Assembly: GCA_964542965.1 (NCBI GenBank)
Contig: CAZIVH010000006.1
Span: forward strand, 1-45,870
DNA: 45,870 bases
Direction: 5' to 3'
Origin: CAJBLF01 sp964542965
Lineage (GTDB): Bacteria; Patescibacteriota; Gracilibacteria; Absconditabacterales; Absconditicoccaceae
The translations under genes and the position numbers were made by a program. How positions within the stretch are numbered: position 1 is the stretch's first letter; every line of letters starts with the position of its first letter. Below are positions 18,067 to 28,002 of the stretch, piece by piece. Below the pieces are notes generated by a model. It was not told where the DNA came from, did not search any database, and was given only the letters and a program-made list of their open reading frames with translations.

Positions 18067-20523
18067 TTATATGATATAATCTAAATCATTGATTTTAATT
18101 TTGCCCTTATATATTTTATCGTTGAATTTTCAATCTTCCATCCATCTCTTGATGTTTTTGTATCCTTCCAAATATACTTTGTCTTTTAAAAATACCGTAC
18201 CTGAATGTATGATGTTGGTAGAGATGATTCATTTTTTTATCCTTAATGTTCATTTGAAGATTCTTTCGATATCCTTGTCTGGGTGCAGGAATTTCAAAAG
18301 CTCAAATGTCTTCTTGAAATCATGGTTTTCGGACTCTTTTACAAGGTAATATTTTTTGTACATAGAATCTTTTTCATATTCTTCAGGAAGTATCTTACTT
18401 GAATTGTAGATAGCGAGTCCTTCTTCATCCTTGAGGTAGTTTGCTGTTCATGATTTAAGGATATTCCATCATGATTTCATTCCATTCAAATGTCTTACGA
18501 GATGAGTGTCAATTTCGTGTGCCAATATCGATAATAGTTCTTTTTCTCTGAATATTCCGTGTTTGGAAATGCTGATCTTGATCTGTTTTCCCATGATCAC
18601 AGATATCCTTGAGAGATTTGTATAGCTGAACACGATATCCACTCAATAGATTTTTTTCTCTGCAAGATATTTTTCGATGGTTTTTTCTATCTCTGAAAGG
18701 GTCAGCGGGTCTCCCAAAAGCTTCTGATTATCTTGATTGAAGCTGAATACTTTTTCTTTTGCTATTCTCAATAGTTCTTCATCGAATTCACCAAATAGCT
18801 TTTTGTTGTACAACGCAATATTTTCGAAGTCTTGTTTGCTATAAGCCAGGATAAGGCATCTTCTTCGTTCAAGTTCTTCCAGTTTCTCTACAAAAATTCT
18901 CGCAAAAGGGCTTTTGAATTTGGTTAATTGTTTCTGAAGCTTCTCTATTTCTATTTTGGTCTCCAATAATTTTTCTTCCTTTGGTCGTTTGTATTGGAAA
19001 GTAGGATTATATTTTCCCTGAAGGGTGATAAATTTATCCAACTCGCTGAAATAGTTGATGGGTCTTAATCTAGCAGAAAGATTCAGTCTTTTGCTGATTT
19101 TCTCTAGTCTGTTGTCAATAGTATGGAGTTCGTTGATTTCTGAAGTATCGAGATATCTGGAATGGATGATATCCACTATTTCATAGGTCTTATGGATAGG
19201 CTTGACGAGATAATTACTCGCAGTTTTATTTCCTAAAATGATCTTATTTTCGGGAAGATTTTCGAGGATGGAAAATTTGGATTTTTTGAGCACAATCTCA
19301 TTTTCGTAGAGATCTATGTATCGTTCCCTTTTGTTTTCTTTGATTTTGTCGAATAATTTCTGGGACATATAATTTCATGATTTATTCAGATCGACTTCTA
19401 CGATGATATCGAGTTTTTCCTCTTCTTCTTTGTCTTTGATAATGAACTTTCCATATTGAGAAAGATACAGGATCTTACTGTTCATAAAATCAGACTTTTC
19501 GTGGCTGAAAAGGCTTTTTGCTATCTCTACTCATTTTTCCGGATCGATGATCTTGAGATCAGCTATTTTCTCTAATGTTTTTTTTAGTTTGGTATCGCTG
19601 ACTTTCTGGACTTCCAATCATGCTCTTGCATTGATCTCCAATAATTTCGGACCTTCGTTGGTGATGACCCGATCTAGTGCGAGATATCAAAGATTGACGA
19701 AATACTGTACTTTCGATGAAAGAAAGAGAATATCATTCCAATAGGGGATTTTTTTATTTTGAAAGTGTGCGAATCTTTTTGGAAATCTAGTCTTATAGAT
19801 TTTTTTCTTTCGGAGGAGAGAAGTAATCTTGCCGCTACCTACCTCGATACCGAATCCCAATCCTCATTGCGCGAGATTCGCTTTACCTCAAGATTCTTTT
19901 GTCGGTACCCTGATCATGGTCGCTACAGGGACGAGATTGAAGACGATGATCCTGATATCAGCTAGTCAGAATTCACAGAAATCCTTGAAAAGCTCCCCAG
20001 CCACTAGTTTTTCCTCTACAATAATCTTGTCTCCGCCAAGCGTCATGGAATATTTTCCATCGAGGATATCGAGTAAGCGTCTTCTAAATCATTCATCTGT
20101 CAGGATTTCATCTCAAATTTGATAGGTTCCTACATGATGCTGTTCAAAGCGCTGAAAGAAAACTTTTTGTATACGATCCTTTTGCTTTTGGAATCGGTTC
20201 TTAGGAATATGATTGGATTCTTTAGACTGGTTCTCTGGATGCTCTTCTTCGAGATATTTGACGATATAGACCCCTTGCCCTTTACTTCATTGATTCGGTT
20301 TCACGACAAAATTCTTTTTCGGGAGATAGGAAAAATCAAATTCATAGAGTTCCTTGCGATTGGAAATGATGCCGTACGTCTTGGCAAACGGTATGCCTCT
20401 CTCTATAAGAAAATCTTTCGTCTGCAATTTATTGTTTGCGAGACGGATGCCTTTTTTATCATTGAATTTTTTGATGTAGAGAAGGTTCCTGGCATTGTTG
20501 CCGAGGATACCGAAATCAAGCAT
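18067..20523 (-). CDS. Fusion: alpha-L-glutamate-ligase-like ATP-grasp + HExxxH...EEGL metallopeptidase
   Basis: 818 aa in one frame, which I checked codon by codon through the junction region (no TAA or TAG). The ATP-grasp part (about 1-310) reads GILGNNARNLLYIKKFN, NNKLQTKDFLIERGIPFAK, FVVKPNQGSKGQGVYIV, GGKANLAQGGLGFGIEVG and GPKLLEINARAGLEVQ. That is the motif order of the 'alpha-L-glutamate ligase-like' family (TIGR02291). A helical linker follows, then a DUF1704/MATCAP peptidase: HEIDTH at 669-674 and DEEGLA at 699-704. About 15 glycines are TGA. It is the first gene of the operon, behind a promoter at 20589-20616. Ligase and peptidase in one chain suggests reversible addition of an amino acid, which is inference. 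Confidence 0.85.
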
Positions 20524-20588
20524 AACTAAACGACTAAACGATTAAACGATGGTATTCCAGTGCTTTTGTACTTGGGCGTTTCGTCGTC

Positions 20589-20616
20589 TATATATGGAAA
20601 ATCAGTCCAAAATCAA
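20589..20616 (-). promoter_or_regulatory. Promoter of the ligase/peptidase operon
   Basis: On the minus strand, TTGATT (20616-20611), a 16-base spacer and TATATA (20594-20589), 66 bases upstream of the start codon at 20523. The leader contains repeats of the type CGTTTAGTCGTTTAGTT. Confidence 0.65.
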
Positions 20617-20732
20617 TCTTTAGCTCAAAAGCATGTTTTTTTGATATTAAGCTTGACTTTTTACAGAATATAAATAAAGTCCGTAATAAGAAACAAAGAA
20701 GTAAAAAACGAATATAAACAAAATTAAAGAAT

Positions 20733-21671
20733 ATGAAAAAAATAATTGCACTTTTCGCAATTGTCTTTCTTGTGGTCATAGGTGGCTGCAAAAAAGAAGA
20801 CCAACTCCAGCTTAGTTGGTGGGATCGTTTGTGGGTTAAAGAACAATACGTTATGGTTGATCTGAATAACAAGCATAAGGATGTTATTCTCCCAAAGATC
20901 GACCAGATACGTACCACGATTCAGGAGTACGTTACATGGGATGATGAGGTGATTCAGGTTCACGGTCCCGGCGGTTATACGCCCACGGCCGACAAAGCCT
21001 GGCGGGTATGGCTGGATACCTATCATCAGAAATTCATGCCTGATACTACGGTACCTCCCAAGACCGGAGAATTGGCAACCATTATCACGAAGTACCTTGA
21101 ACTGAGAAGGGACTATGACAAAGACAAATCATTCACAAAGATGCGTCTTTGTATTCCTGCAGAAATCTATGAACAGGACGAAAGATTCTGGGAGTGGTGG
21201 CTGAGCAAAGTTCAAGCGTACCTGACCGTTACTTTAGGTGGTCCGAGTGCGTGGACAGATGGAACGAGACAGTTGTGGCAAGAAGTAGAAATATATAAAT
21301 TGCCTACGACACCCGATCCTGAAGATCCATGGCACTGCGAATGCAGCGCTCAGATCAGGATCACCTGCTGGTACAAAGCCTATGCTGAAGGGCCCAAAGA
21401 CAAATCCATGTCCATAACAGACTGGAATAAACTGGACCCGATAACGAGATTCAATAAGACCAATGAAATGATGCGTGCACAATATGCCGATTATGATATG
21501 GTCATGAAATCCGTCCGTAAGGATCAGGGACAGAAGAGGTATGAAAATCTTCTTTCTTGCCCGGAAGAAGGATTCCCGTTAGGTAATCCTGCGGATTACG
21601 AAACCAAACAAGGAAAGATCAACGGAGTAGATGTATATTACATCGAAATCCCTTGTGTTCCAACGCGGTAA
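20733..21671 (+). CDS. Putative lipoprotein, 312 aa, no TGA codons, atypical composition
   Basis: Lipoprotein signal MKKIIALFAIVFLVVIGGCK with the lipid-attachment Cys at 19. The mature part is rich in Trp, Tyr, Asp and Lys, with a Cys pair CEC near residue 205 and more Cys toward the end. No family recognised. All 15 or so glycines use GGN, and the gene is visibly GC-richer than its neighbours, with frequent CCC, GGC and ACG codons. This points to a donor using the standard code, possibly Bacteroidota-like given the signal style. It is bracketed by a spacer and a strong terminator, so it is a stand-alone unit. Confidence 0.85.
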   Translation: MKKIIALFAIVFLVVIGGCKKEDQLQLSWWDRLWVKEQYVMVDLNNKHKDVILPKIDQIRTTIQEYVTWDDEVIQVHGPGGYTPTADKAWRVWLDTYHQKFMPDTTVPPKTGELATIITKYLELRRDYDKDKSFTKMRLCIPAEIYEQDERFWEWWLSKVQAYLTVTLGGPSAWTDGTRQLWQEVEIYKLPTTPDPEDPWHCECSAQIRITCWYKAYAEGPKDKSMSITDWNKLDPITRFNKTNEMMRAQYADYDMVMKSVRKDQGQKRYENLLSCPEEGFPLGNPADYETKQGKINGVDVYYIEIPCVPTR

Positions 21672-21681
21672 AAAAATTATG

Positions 21682-21712
21682 GAGGTGAAGTTTTTCTTCA
21701 CCTCTTTTTTTG
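21682..21712 (+). terminator. Intrinsic terminator after the lipoprotein gene
   Basis: GAGGTGAAG-tttt-tCTTCACCTC followed by seven T; placed 10 bases after the TAA. Confidence 0.92.
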
Positions 21713-21773
21713 GTTTGAAATTCTTAGCTGCTTTGCTACTACTATACATGACTTTATTTTTTTGATTGCTGCG

Positions 21774-23204
21774 ATGAAATTATTCGTCTACAACACACTC
21801 ACACGCCAAAAGGAAGAATTTATCCCTTTGATGGAAGATCCGAACTACAAGGGTCCGAAAAAAGATTTCGTAGGAATGTATTCATGCGGACCTACGGTCT
21901 ATCGGGATCCAAGTATCGGAAATTATAGAGCGACATTTACCGCTGATCTGATCAGGAATACGTTAAAATTACTCGGGTACAAAGTCAAAGCAGTCATGAA
22001 TATTACCGATGTGGGACATCTGACATCAGACGCCGATGAAGGAGAAGATAAGCTTGAGAAGTGAGCAAAACGTGAAGGAATCTCTGCTCGGGACGTGGCT
22101 CAGAAATATGAAAAAATTTTCAAGGAAGGAATGAAATCACTCAATATCGATGAGTTCGATGTGATGCCGAGAGCGACACAACATATTCAACAGCAGATAG
22201 ATTTAGTGAAAACCTTGGAAGAAAAATGATATACCTATGTTGTCGAAGGAGATGGAATCTATATGGATACCAGCAAAGTAGAAAATTATGGAGAGCTCAT
22301 GGGATCGAATTATAAGAAACGTTTGGCTGATCTGAATGCGGGAGAAAGAGTAGAGATGGGAGGAAAAAAACATCCTACTGATTTTGCTCTACGAAAATTT
22401 TCTCCGATCAACGAACAGAGACAGATGGAGCGAGACTCGCCATGGGGAAAAGGATTCCCTGGCCGGCATATCGAATGTAGCGCAATGTCCAGTGAATATT
22501 TAGGCAATCAATTTGATATCCATCATGGAGGAGCTGATCATATCACCATCCATCACCCTAATGAGATAGCTCAGTCTGAGTGTGGATTTGACGTTCATCC
22601 TCGAGTGAAATATCGGATTCATAACGAATTCCTTCAGGTCGACGGTGGAAAGATGAGTAAGTCCTTGGGTAATGTTTACAATTTGACTGATCTCCAAAAT
22701 AAATGATTCTCACCATTGGATTTGAGGTATTTCTACTTCATGGCACAATATGGAAACTTCCAGAATTTTACGCGAGATGCATTGGAAGCAGCGAAAAACA
22801 CAAGAAATTCATTAATCAAAAAACTTCAATGAAAGAAGTTAGTGAAAGATAAAAAAGATTTTGAGAACGATCCGATATATATCGAAGTGATGGAAACTAT
22901 CTGCGACAATATGAATACTCCGAAATTGTTGGCTACCGTACAAAGTGCAATAACTTCATGAACAGAAAATGCGTACGCAATCATTACCCGACTAGAAGAT
23001 AATTTTTTGAAGCTATGATTGTTTGAATCTATCGTAGAAGAAAAAATCGATATTCCCGCTGAAGTAACTTCACTTGCAGATCAGAGAATCGAAGCGAAGA
23101 AAAATAAGGACTACACATTGGCTGATGAACTCAGGAATAAGATCACTGCGTTATGATTCCAGGTAAAAGACACAAAAGATGGATACGAAATAACTAAAAA
23201 CTAA
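21774..23204 (+). CDS. cysS: Cysteinyl-tRNA synthetase
   Basis: Class I synthetase charging tRNA-Cys. MYSCGPTVYRDPSIGNYRA contains the zinc Cys and the HIGH-equivalent SIGN; later CSAMSSEYLGNQFDIHHGG and HHPNEIAQSE supply further zinc ligands. The signature loop is KMSKSLGN. The C-terminal helical anticodon domain ends in DTKDGYEITKN. 476 aa, normal. Seven TGA codons are read as Gly. Start ATG 21774 is chosen from the family N-terminus (MKLFVYNTLTRQKEEF). Confidence 0.96.
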
Positions 23205-23337
23205 CTAACAGTGAATAACTAATAACTAACAACGATGGATTTTGTTGAAATGGACTCTAGTAGATTACAATAGTTTATAAGAAGATAAAATCCTACATTA
23301 TTCATTCTTCATTTTTAATTTTTCATTAGTTTGTTTT
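23205..23337. repeat. Intergenic inverted-repeat element, copy 2
   Basis: TAACTAACAGTGAATAACTAA arm, then ggACTCTAGTAGATTACAATAGTTtat, then the opposite arm ATTATTCATTCTTCATTTTTAA. Same plan as copies at 4262-4440 and 30293-30424. Confidence 0.55.
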
Positions 23338-24009
23338 ATGGTCAAAATACTTAACAATATCCACGAAGACTATCATTTCCATAGTCTCAATTATTCTGAT
23401 GGATTCAATACTATCGATGAAATAGTGCAATATGCTGGTAAAGTTTGAATGAAAAAAATAGCGATAACCGATCATAGCCAGGCATTGTTAGATGCTGAAT
23501 GATTGGCGTTGAAAAATCGAAGAACCACTATTAAGAGGCGAGTGAATGTTCATAATGATGTGGAGGTGACTTTTGGCGTAGAATGAGATCTTTTGGATGA
23601 GGAGGGGAATTGCTGTTTTGATATTCAAGGCAAAGAAAGTGACTTTTGTATACTTGTCTGTCATCCGCAGACATACAAAGGGAAACGGGAAAATATCACC
23701 CAAGCATATATCAATGCTATTCATAAATACCATGATAAGATAAAGTTTATTGGTCATATCTGTCAGAAGAAGACATCGGAATATTTGGATGTGGATGCTG
23801 TCGTTACTGTACTTAATCAGTATAATATCCCTATAGAGATAAATTGTTCGTATCTCAGGGTATGATGAACGAATCTTGAAAAGTTAGATAAATTCCTCTC
23901 TCGTATAGAAGCGTGAGTGTATGTAAATAGCGATGGACATGTGCTCAATGATTTTCATATCAGGCAACTTGGTTTCGATTATCTCAAGGAAAAAGGATTT
24001 ATCTCATAA
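23338..24009 (+). CDS. PHP-domain phosphoesterase
   Basis: 223 aa. Metal-binding motifs of the PHP fold: DYHFHSLNYSDG near the N-terminus (HxH plus D), AITDHSQ, then LVCHPQTY, FIGHICQ and near the end VNSDGHVLNDFH. This resembles histidinol-phosphatase or PolX-type PHP proteins, which hydrolyse phosphoesters with a trinuclear metal site. Seven TGA-Gly codons. First gene of a five-gene plus-strand run with 8-23-base gaps. The substrate is unknown. Confidence 0.85.
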
Positions 24010-24017
24010 AACAAAAA

Positions 24018-24626
24018 ATGCTGTATTATCTTTCTGTGACATTACTTTGTGTTGTGCTGCTCATACTCTCCTATGCTATGCCAAATGATTTTCTCCTGGC
24101 GAAATTGCCAAGACTCACCGCAAATATTGGGATAGGCATACTACGAGTGACGATGCTCACAAAGCCAGTATGTATGATTATGACGAGATATACTGCTCGC
24201 CAAAGAAGCGGAATCGTGAAATATTTTTTTGATATGGTGTATACTATCTCCAAACGAGGAATGAAATGGAGAAGACAATTAGGAATCACAAGTTTTCTTA
24301 TCATAGCTTTGCATTCGGGAATTCGAATTGTTCAGTGGTTACAGAGAGGGGTTACTTTAGGGAGTCAGTTGCAGATGTTTCGATTATTAGCGGGATATGT
24401 AGCATTGCTTATGCTCTTTATCGGCTATATCACATCCAATAATTTTTCCATCAGACTCTTCAAAAAAAATCGGAAACTGATCCAATACAGCGCATATCTC
24501 GCATTGGTTTTTGCGTTGCTTCATCTTGCGTTCCTTAATTTCTGAGAATATGTAGGACATTATGTAGTTTTTGTTCTCTATATCTTCTTGAAACTCATAG
24601 AGAAGAAAAAGATCAATCGATTTTAA
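24018..24626 (+). CDS. Ferric-reductase-like (MsrQ/YedZ-type) membrane protein
   Basis: 202 aa, about six membrane helices. The RRQLGITSFLIIALHSGIRI helix carries a His, and after the TSNNFSIRLFKKNRKLIQY loop the next helix carries another (LALVFALLHLAFLNF). These are the expected heme-ligand positions of the ferric reductase-like transmembrane domain; GHYVVFVLYIFLKL is the last helix. One TGA-Gly. Family members pass electrons across the membrane through hemes. The cofactor is inferred, and no MsrP partner is in the window. Next in operon after the PHP gene, with an 8-base gap. Confidence 0.72.
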
Positions 24627-24648
24627 TTTATATGAAAATAAAAAACTC

Positions 24649-25872
24649 ATGAAGAACCGAAAATACTTTATCAAAGGGATCTCCAGAAATGTCCTCTTAT
24701 TGTGACTTGTCTCACTGCTTACCGACTTGAGCTCGCAGATGGTGTTTCCATTGATACCATTATTTCTCACAAGTCTCTGATCGTGAGCGACTATCATCGG
24801 AATCGTAGAAGGTGCGGCAGATACGACAGCAGCATTGTTGAAGGTGTTTTCGTGATATCTGTCAGATAAATTCAAGAAAAGAAAGATTTTCGTGATTATA
24901 GGATATAGTTTTTCTACCGTTACTAAGCCGCTATTCGCGTTGGCAAAATCTTGGCCTATCGTGCTCGTATTCAGAGTCATCGAAAGGATAGGGAAAGGGC
25001 TCAGGGATGCACCGAGAGATGCGTTGGTAGCAGATGCTACTGCACCGGAATATATGGGGAAAGCTTACGGAATTCAAAGAGCGATGGATGGAACCGGGTC
25101 GGTGTTGGGAGCGATTTTGGCGTTGGTATTGTTTCCGTATTTAGGATATCAGAAATTATTCATCTTTGCGTTTGTCCCAGGATTGATAGCAGTATTAGCG
25201 ATATTCTTCGTCAAAGAAGCAAGAGAGATGAAAAAAGAAAACCATCGGAAACATCTCAAAGTCAAAGAAAAGATAGAGATTCCATGATTAGGAACATCGA
25301 TTAGGATGCTTCCAAAGAATCTCAAACTCTTTATCGCCGTCGCAGCATTGTTTTGATTGGTGAATTTCTGATATGCATTTCTGCTTCTGAAAGCGAAAAG
25401 CGTGGGAGCAAGCGATGAAAGAGCAATCATCTATTATGTTTTATTCTATGGGATATACACAATCGTCTCTACGCCATTAGGTATTTTGTCTGATCGTATC
25501 GGCAGGAAAAAGATGCTGCGGATCGCTTATATCCTATTCCTTGTGGTGACTTTGTGATTAGCGTTAGTGACCCAAGTGGGACGAGTGCTGTTTTTCTTCG
25601 TTCTCTTTGGCGTAGTATTCGCTATTATCGATGGAACTGAAAGGGCGCTTGTGGTGGATCTTGCGGAAAAAAATCAGAAAGGTACGGCTTTAGGCTTGTT
25701 CCATACCGCTATCGGAATAGTCTCCCTTCCAGGTTGATATATCCTTTGATTGCTTTGGGATAAGATTTCCCCTCAGGCAACATTTCTCTTTGCGTTTGCT
25801 ATCGGCATAATCATCATGATCATGTTCAGGTTCGTGAACACGAAAAGACAAGAGATTGTTAGTAATTCATAA
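24649..25872 (+). CDS. MFS transporter
   Basis: 407 aa with 12 likely helices. The N-terminal LVSLLTDLSSQMVFPLIPLF helix is followed by the loop GYLSDKFKKRK, and RVIERIGKGLRDAPRDAL forms a conserved motif of one MFS branch. The second half repeats the loop signature as GILSDRIGRKKMLR. Ten or so TGA-Gly codons. The start at 24649 is set by frame; an earlier ATG at 24632 is in another frame. The substrate is unknown; related MFS proteins are efflux pumps. Confidence 0.88.
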
Positions 25873-25895
25873 TTTTTAATTCGTAATTGCTTATA

Positions 25896-26222
25896 ATGCT
25901 TATCAAAGTTCTCGGGACATGATGCCCTAAATGTAAACTTCTCTACAAAACAGTAGAAGATGCAGCAAAAAAGTTACATATTGATTATGAAATCGTCAAA
26001 ATAGATGATGTAGCGGAAATAGCGGAATATGATATTATGACATTGCCAGCGCTGATCGTTGATGATATATTGGTGCTTGCGGGATGATCTCCAGAACCAG
26101 ACGAAATGCTAGATATTTTACAAGAAATACAGAACCATCCTGGTGGATGCTGTTGAGGTGGTCATTGTGATAATCATTGTGATACCGATGAATGATGCTG
26201 TGGATGATGTCATTGTGAATAA
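25896..26222 (+). CDS. Thioredoxin-like redox protein with Cys/His/Gly metal-binding tail
   Basis: 108 aa. MLIKVLGTGCPKCKLLYKTV gives a CPKC active site (preceded by a TGA-Gly), then TLPALIVDD with the cis-proline. This is the small 'redox-active disulfide protein 2' type of thioredoxin. Unusually, the last 30 residues are HPGGCCGGGHCDNHCDTDEG and CCGGCHCE, with eight Cys and four His, a likely metal-binding tail. Five Gly in the tail region or active site are TGA. It lies 20 bases before an ArsP-type permease, a pairing commonly seen for this thioredoxin family. Confidence 0.88.
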
Positions 26223-26242
26223 TTTAGTTTGTTCCTTCTCTC

Positions 26243-27211
26243 ATGTTTACACGAATAGAAAATATCACTAACTGGTTTACTTACACGGTACTTAACTTAC
26301 AGGCGACAACACATGTTGCCCAAGCGCTTAATTTTTTCCTCTATGACAGTATCAAGATCATTTTGCTGCTCTTGGTGATTACACAGCTTATGACGTTATT
26401 GAATTCGTATTTGCCGATAGAAAAAATCAGAAATTTCTTGACGAGAAACAAATTGTTCTGATTGGAATATGTTTTCGCCTCCATGTTCGGGGCAGTGACT
26501 CCTTTCTGTACTTGTTCCTCGATCCCCTTATTTGTAGGTTTTCTCAAAGCTGGTATTCCCCTAGGGGTTACTTTTTCTTTCTTGATCACCTCGCCATTGG
26601 TTAATGAAGTTGCTATAGCGATGTTTTTGGGAATCTTCGGGATAAAGGTTACCGCAATCTATATGATTAGCGGTATAGTGATGGGAATAGTCGGCTGACG
26701 GTTTTTGGGGAAGCTTAAATTGGAAAAATATCTCGCAGAGTTTATCCAAGCCAAAAGAGCACATCAGTCCGTAGAAATAATCCAGAAAAAAATAGTATTT
26801 TCCGAGAGGATAAAGGAGATAAGTAAAGAAGCGTGGAGTATTACCAAGAAAGTCACTCCGTATATCTTATTGTGAGTGGCGGTCGGTGCAGCAATTCATG
26901 GATTCGTACCTACGGGATTTTTTGAACAATATATCGCCAAAAACAATCCGTTCGCTGTGCCTATCGCAGTGATTGTCTGAATCCCTATGTATGCCAACGC
27001 GACCAGTGTAATCCCTATCGTCCAGGCATTGATCGCAAAAGGAATACCGTTGTGAACCTGATTGTCATTTATGATGGCTGTCGTCGGCTTGAGTTTGCCG
27101 GAATTCCTTATCCTCAAGAAAGTAATGAAGACAAAATTATTATTCATTTTCTTTGGGGTGGTAGGATTAGCGATAATGGTATTAGGATATTTCTTTAATG
27201 TGGTATTGTAA
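26243..27211 (+). CDS. ArsP/DUF318-type permease
   Basis: 322 aa, eight to ten membrane helices. The diagnostic segment is GAVTPFCTCSSIPLFVGF with a Cys pair, followed by TFSFLITSPLVNEVA. The C-terminal half has the related PMYANATSVIPIVQALIAKG. Eight TGA-Gly codons. The family includes exporters of organoarsenicals and other thiophilic species. With the Cys-rich thioredoxin upstream, a role in metal or metalloid export is plausible but inferred. Last gene of the operon. Confidence 0.88.
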
Positions 27212-27225
27212 ATAATCTATTGTGA

Positions 27226-27253
27226 TTGACAAAATACAATGGATATGTATTAT
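27226..27253 (+). promoter_or_regulatory. Promoter of the acidic-protein gene
   Basis: TTGACA (27226-27231), 16-base spacer, TATTAT (27248-27253); the start codon is 54 bases downstream. Confidence 0.75.
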
Positions 27254-27307
27254 ATTTTCTGAAAAAAGAAAAAAGAACAAAAATTTAGTTCTTTGCATGA
27301 ATAGTAT

Positions 27308-27955
27308 ATGGATGAATATGAAAAAATTTCATATGATGATTTGCGAGATGAGAATGAAAATAAGTATGATTCATTGGAGAAAAATCCTTGAATAGCAGAC
27401 GAACATACGGTAAAGGATCTGGTTATTCTCTTTCAGTTAGAGGAAATAAGCAATCAGATAGATAATGGAGCAGACAAGGCTGATGAGTTGGATGATCTTT
27501 TCGCTCAGCTTCATTATGAATATGATGAAGAATGATGTAGGATAGATCCTGAAGCAGAAAGGGTGCGTGATGAAGAACGCGAACATATGAGGCCTAGGCG
27601 GGAAAATGCTTGATGGAAAAAAGAAAAGACATTAATCACTGATGATGATAAAATAGCGTTGTTCCATGATATCATTGATCATGGCCATATTGTTGATAAG
27701 ATGGTATTCGTGGATGAAGGTATGATAATACATGGATTATGAATAGAAATCCGATGATTGGATAAAAATGATCTCAATAAAAAAGAGGATGTTCTTCGTG
27801 TCTTTTCTTCATATTATATCCCTGTATGATGATATGATGAGGAGGATTGTGATGATGAAGATATGTCAGAAAATGTGGATTACGCTACGGTTATGCATAT
27901 CCATCACGTCAAAGAGATAATCGTAAATAATGTAAAATATACATTTTTAGTATAA
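27308..27955 (+). CDS. Acidic hypothetical protein, 215 aa
   Basis: Only readable with TGA as Gly (at least nine codons). Starts MDEYEKISYDDLRDENENKY and is strongly acidic (long runs of Asp and Glu, e.g. DEEDCDDEDMSE near residue 180), with His-rich patches FHDIIDHGH and MHIHHVKE. No signal or membrane segment and no recognised family. It is its own transcription unit: promoter at 27226 and a terminator directly after the stop. Confidence 0.75.
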
Positions 27956-27983
27956 AAAAAACGGACATATGCCCGTTTTTTTT
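27954..27983. terminator. Intrinsic terminator
   Basis: AAAACGG-aCATATGc-CCGTTTTTTTT, directly after the TAA and upstream of the convergent metG end. Usable from both sides. Confidence 0.88.
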
Positions 27984-28002
27984 GTAGAGAAGTAATATAA
28001 TT

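Noticed and set aside
12146..20523. A cluster of pseudogenes (many short broken frames on the minus strand)
   Set aside because: All interruptions are TGA; with TGA as Gly every gene is a single intact frame with conserved motifs in order.
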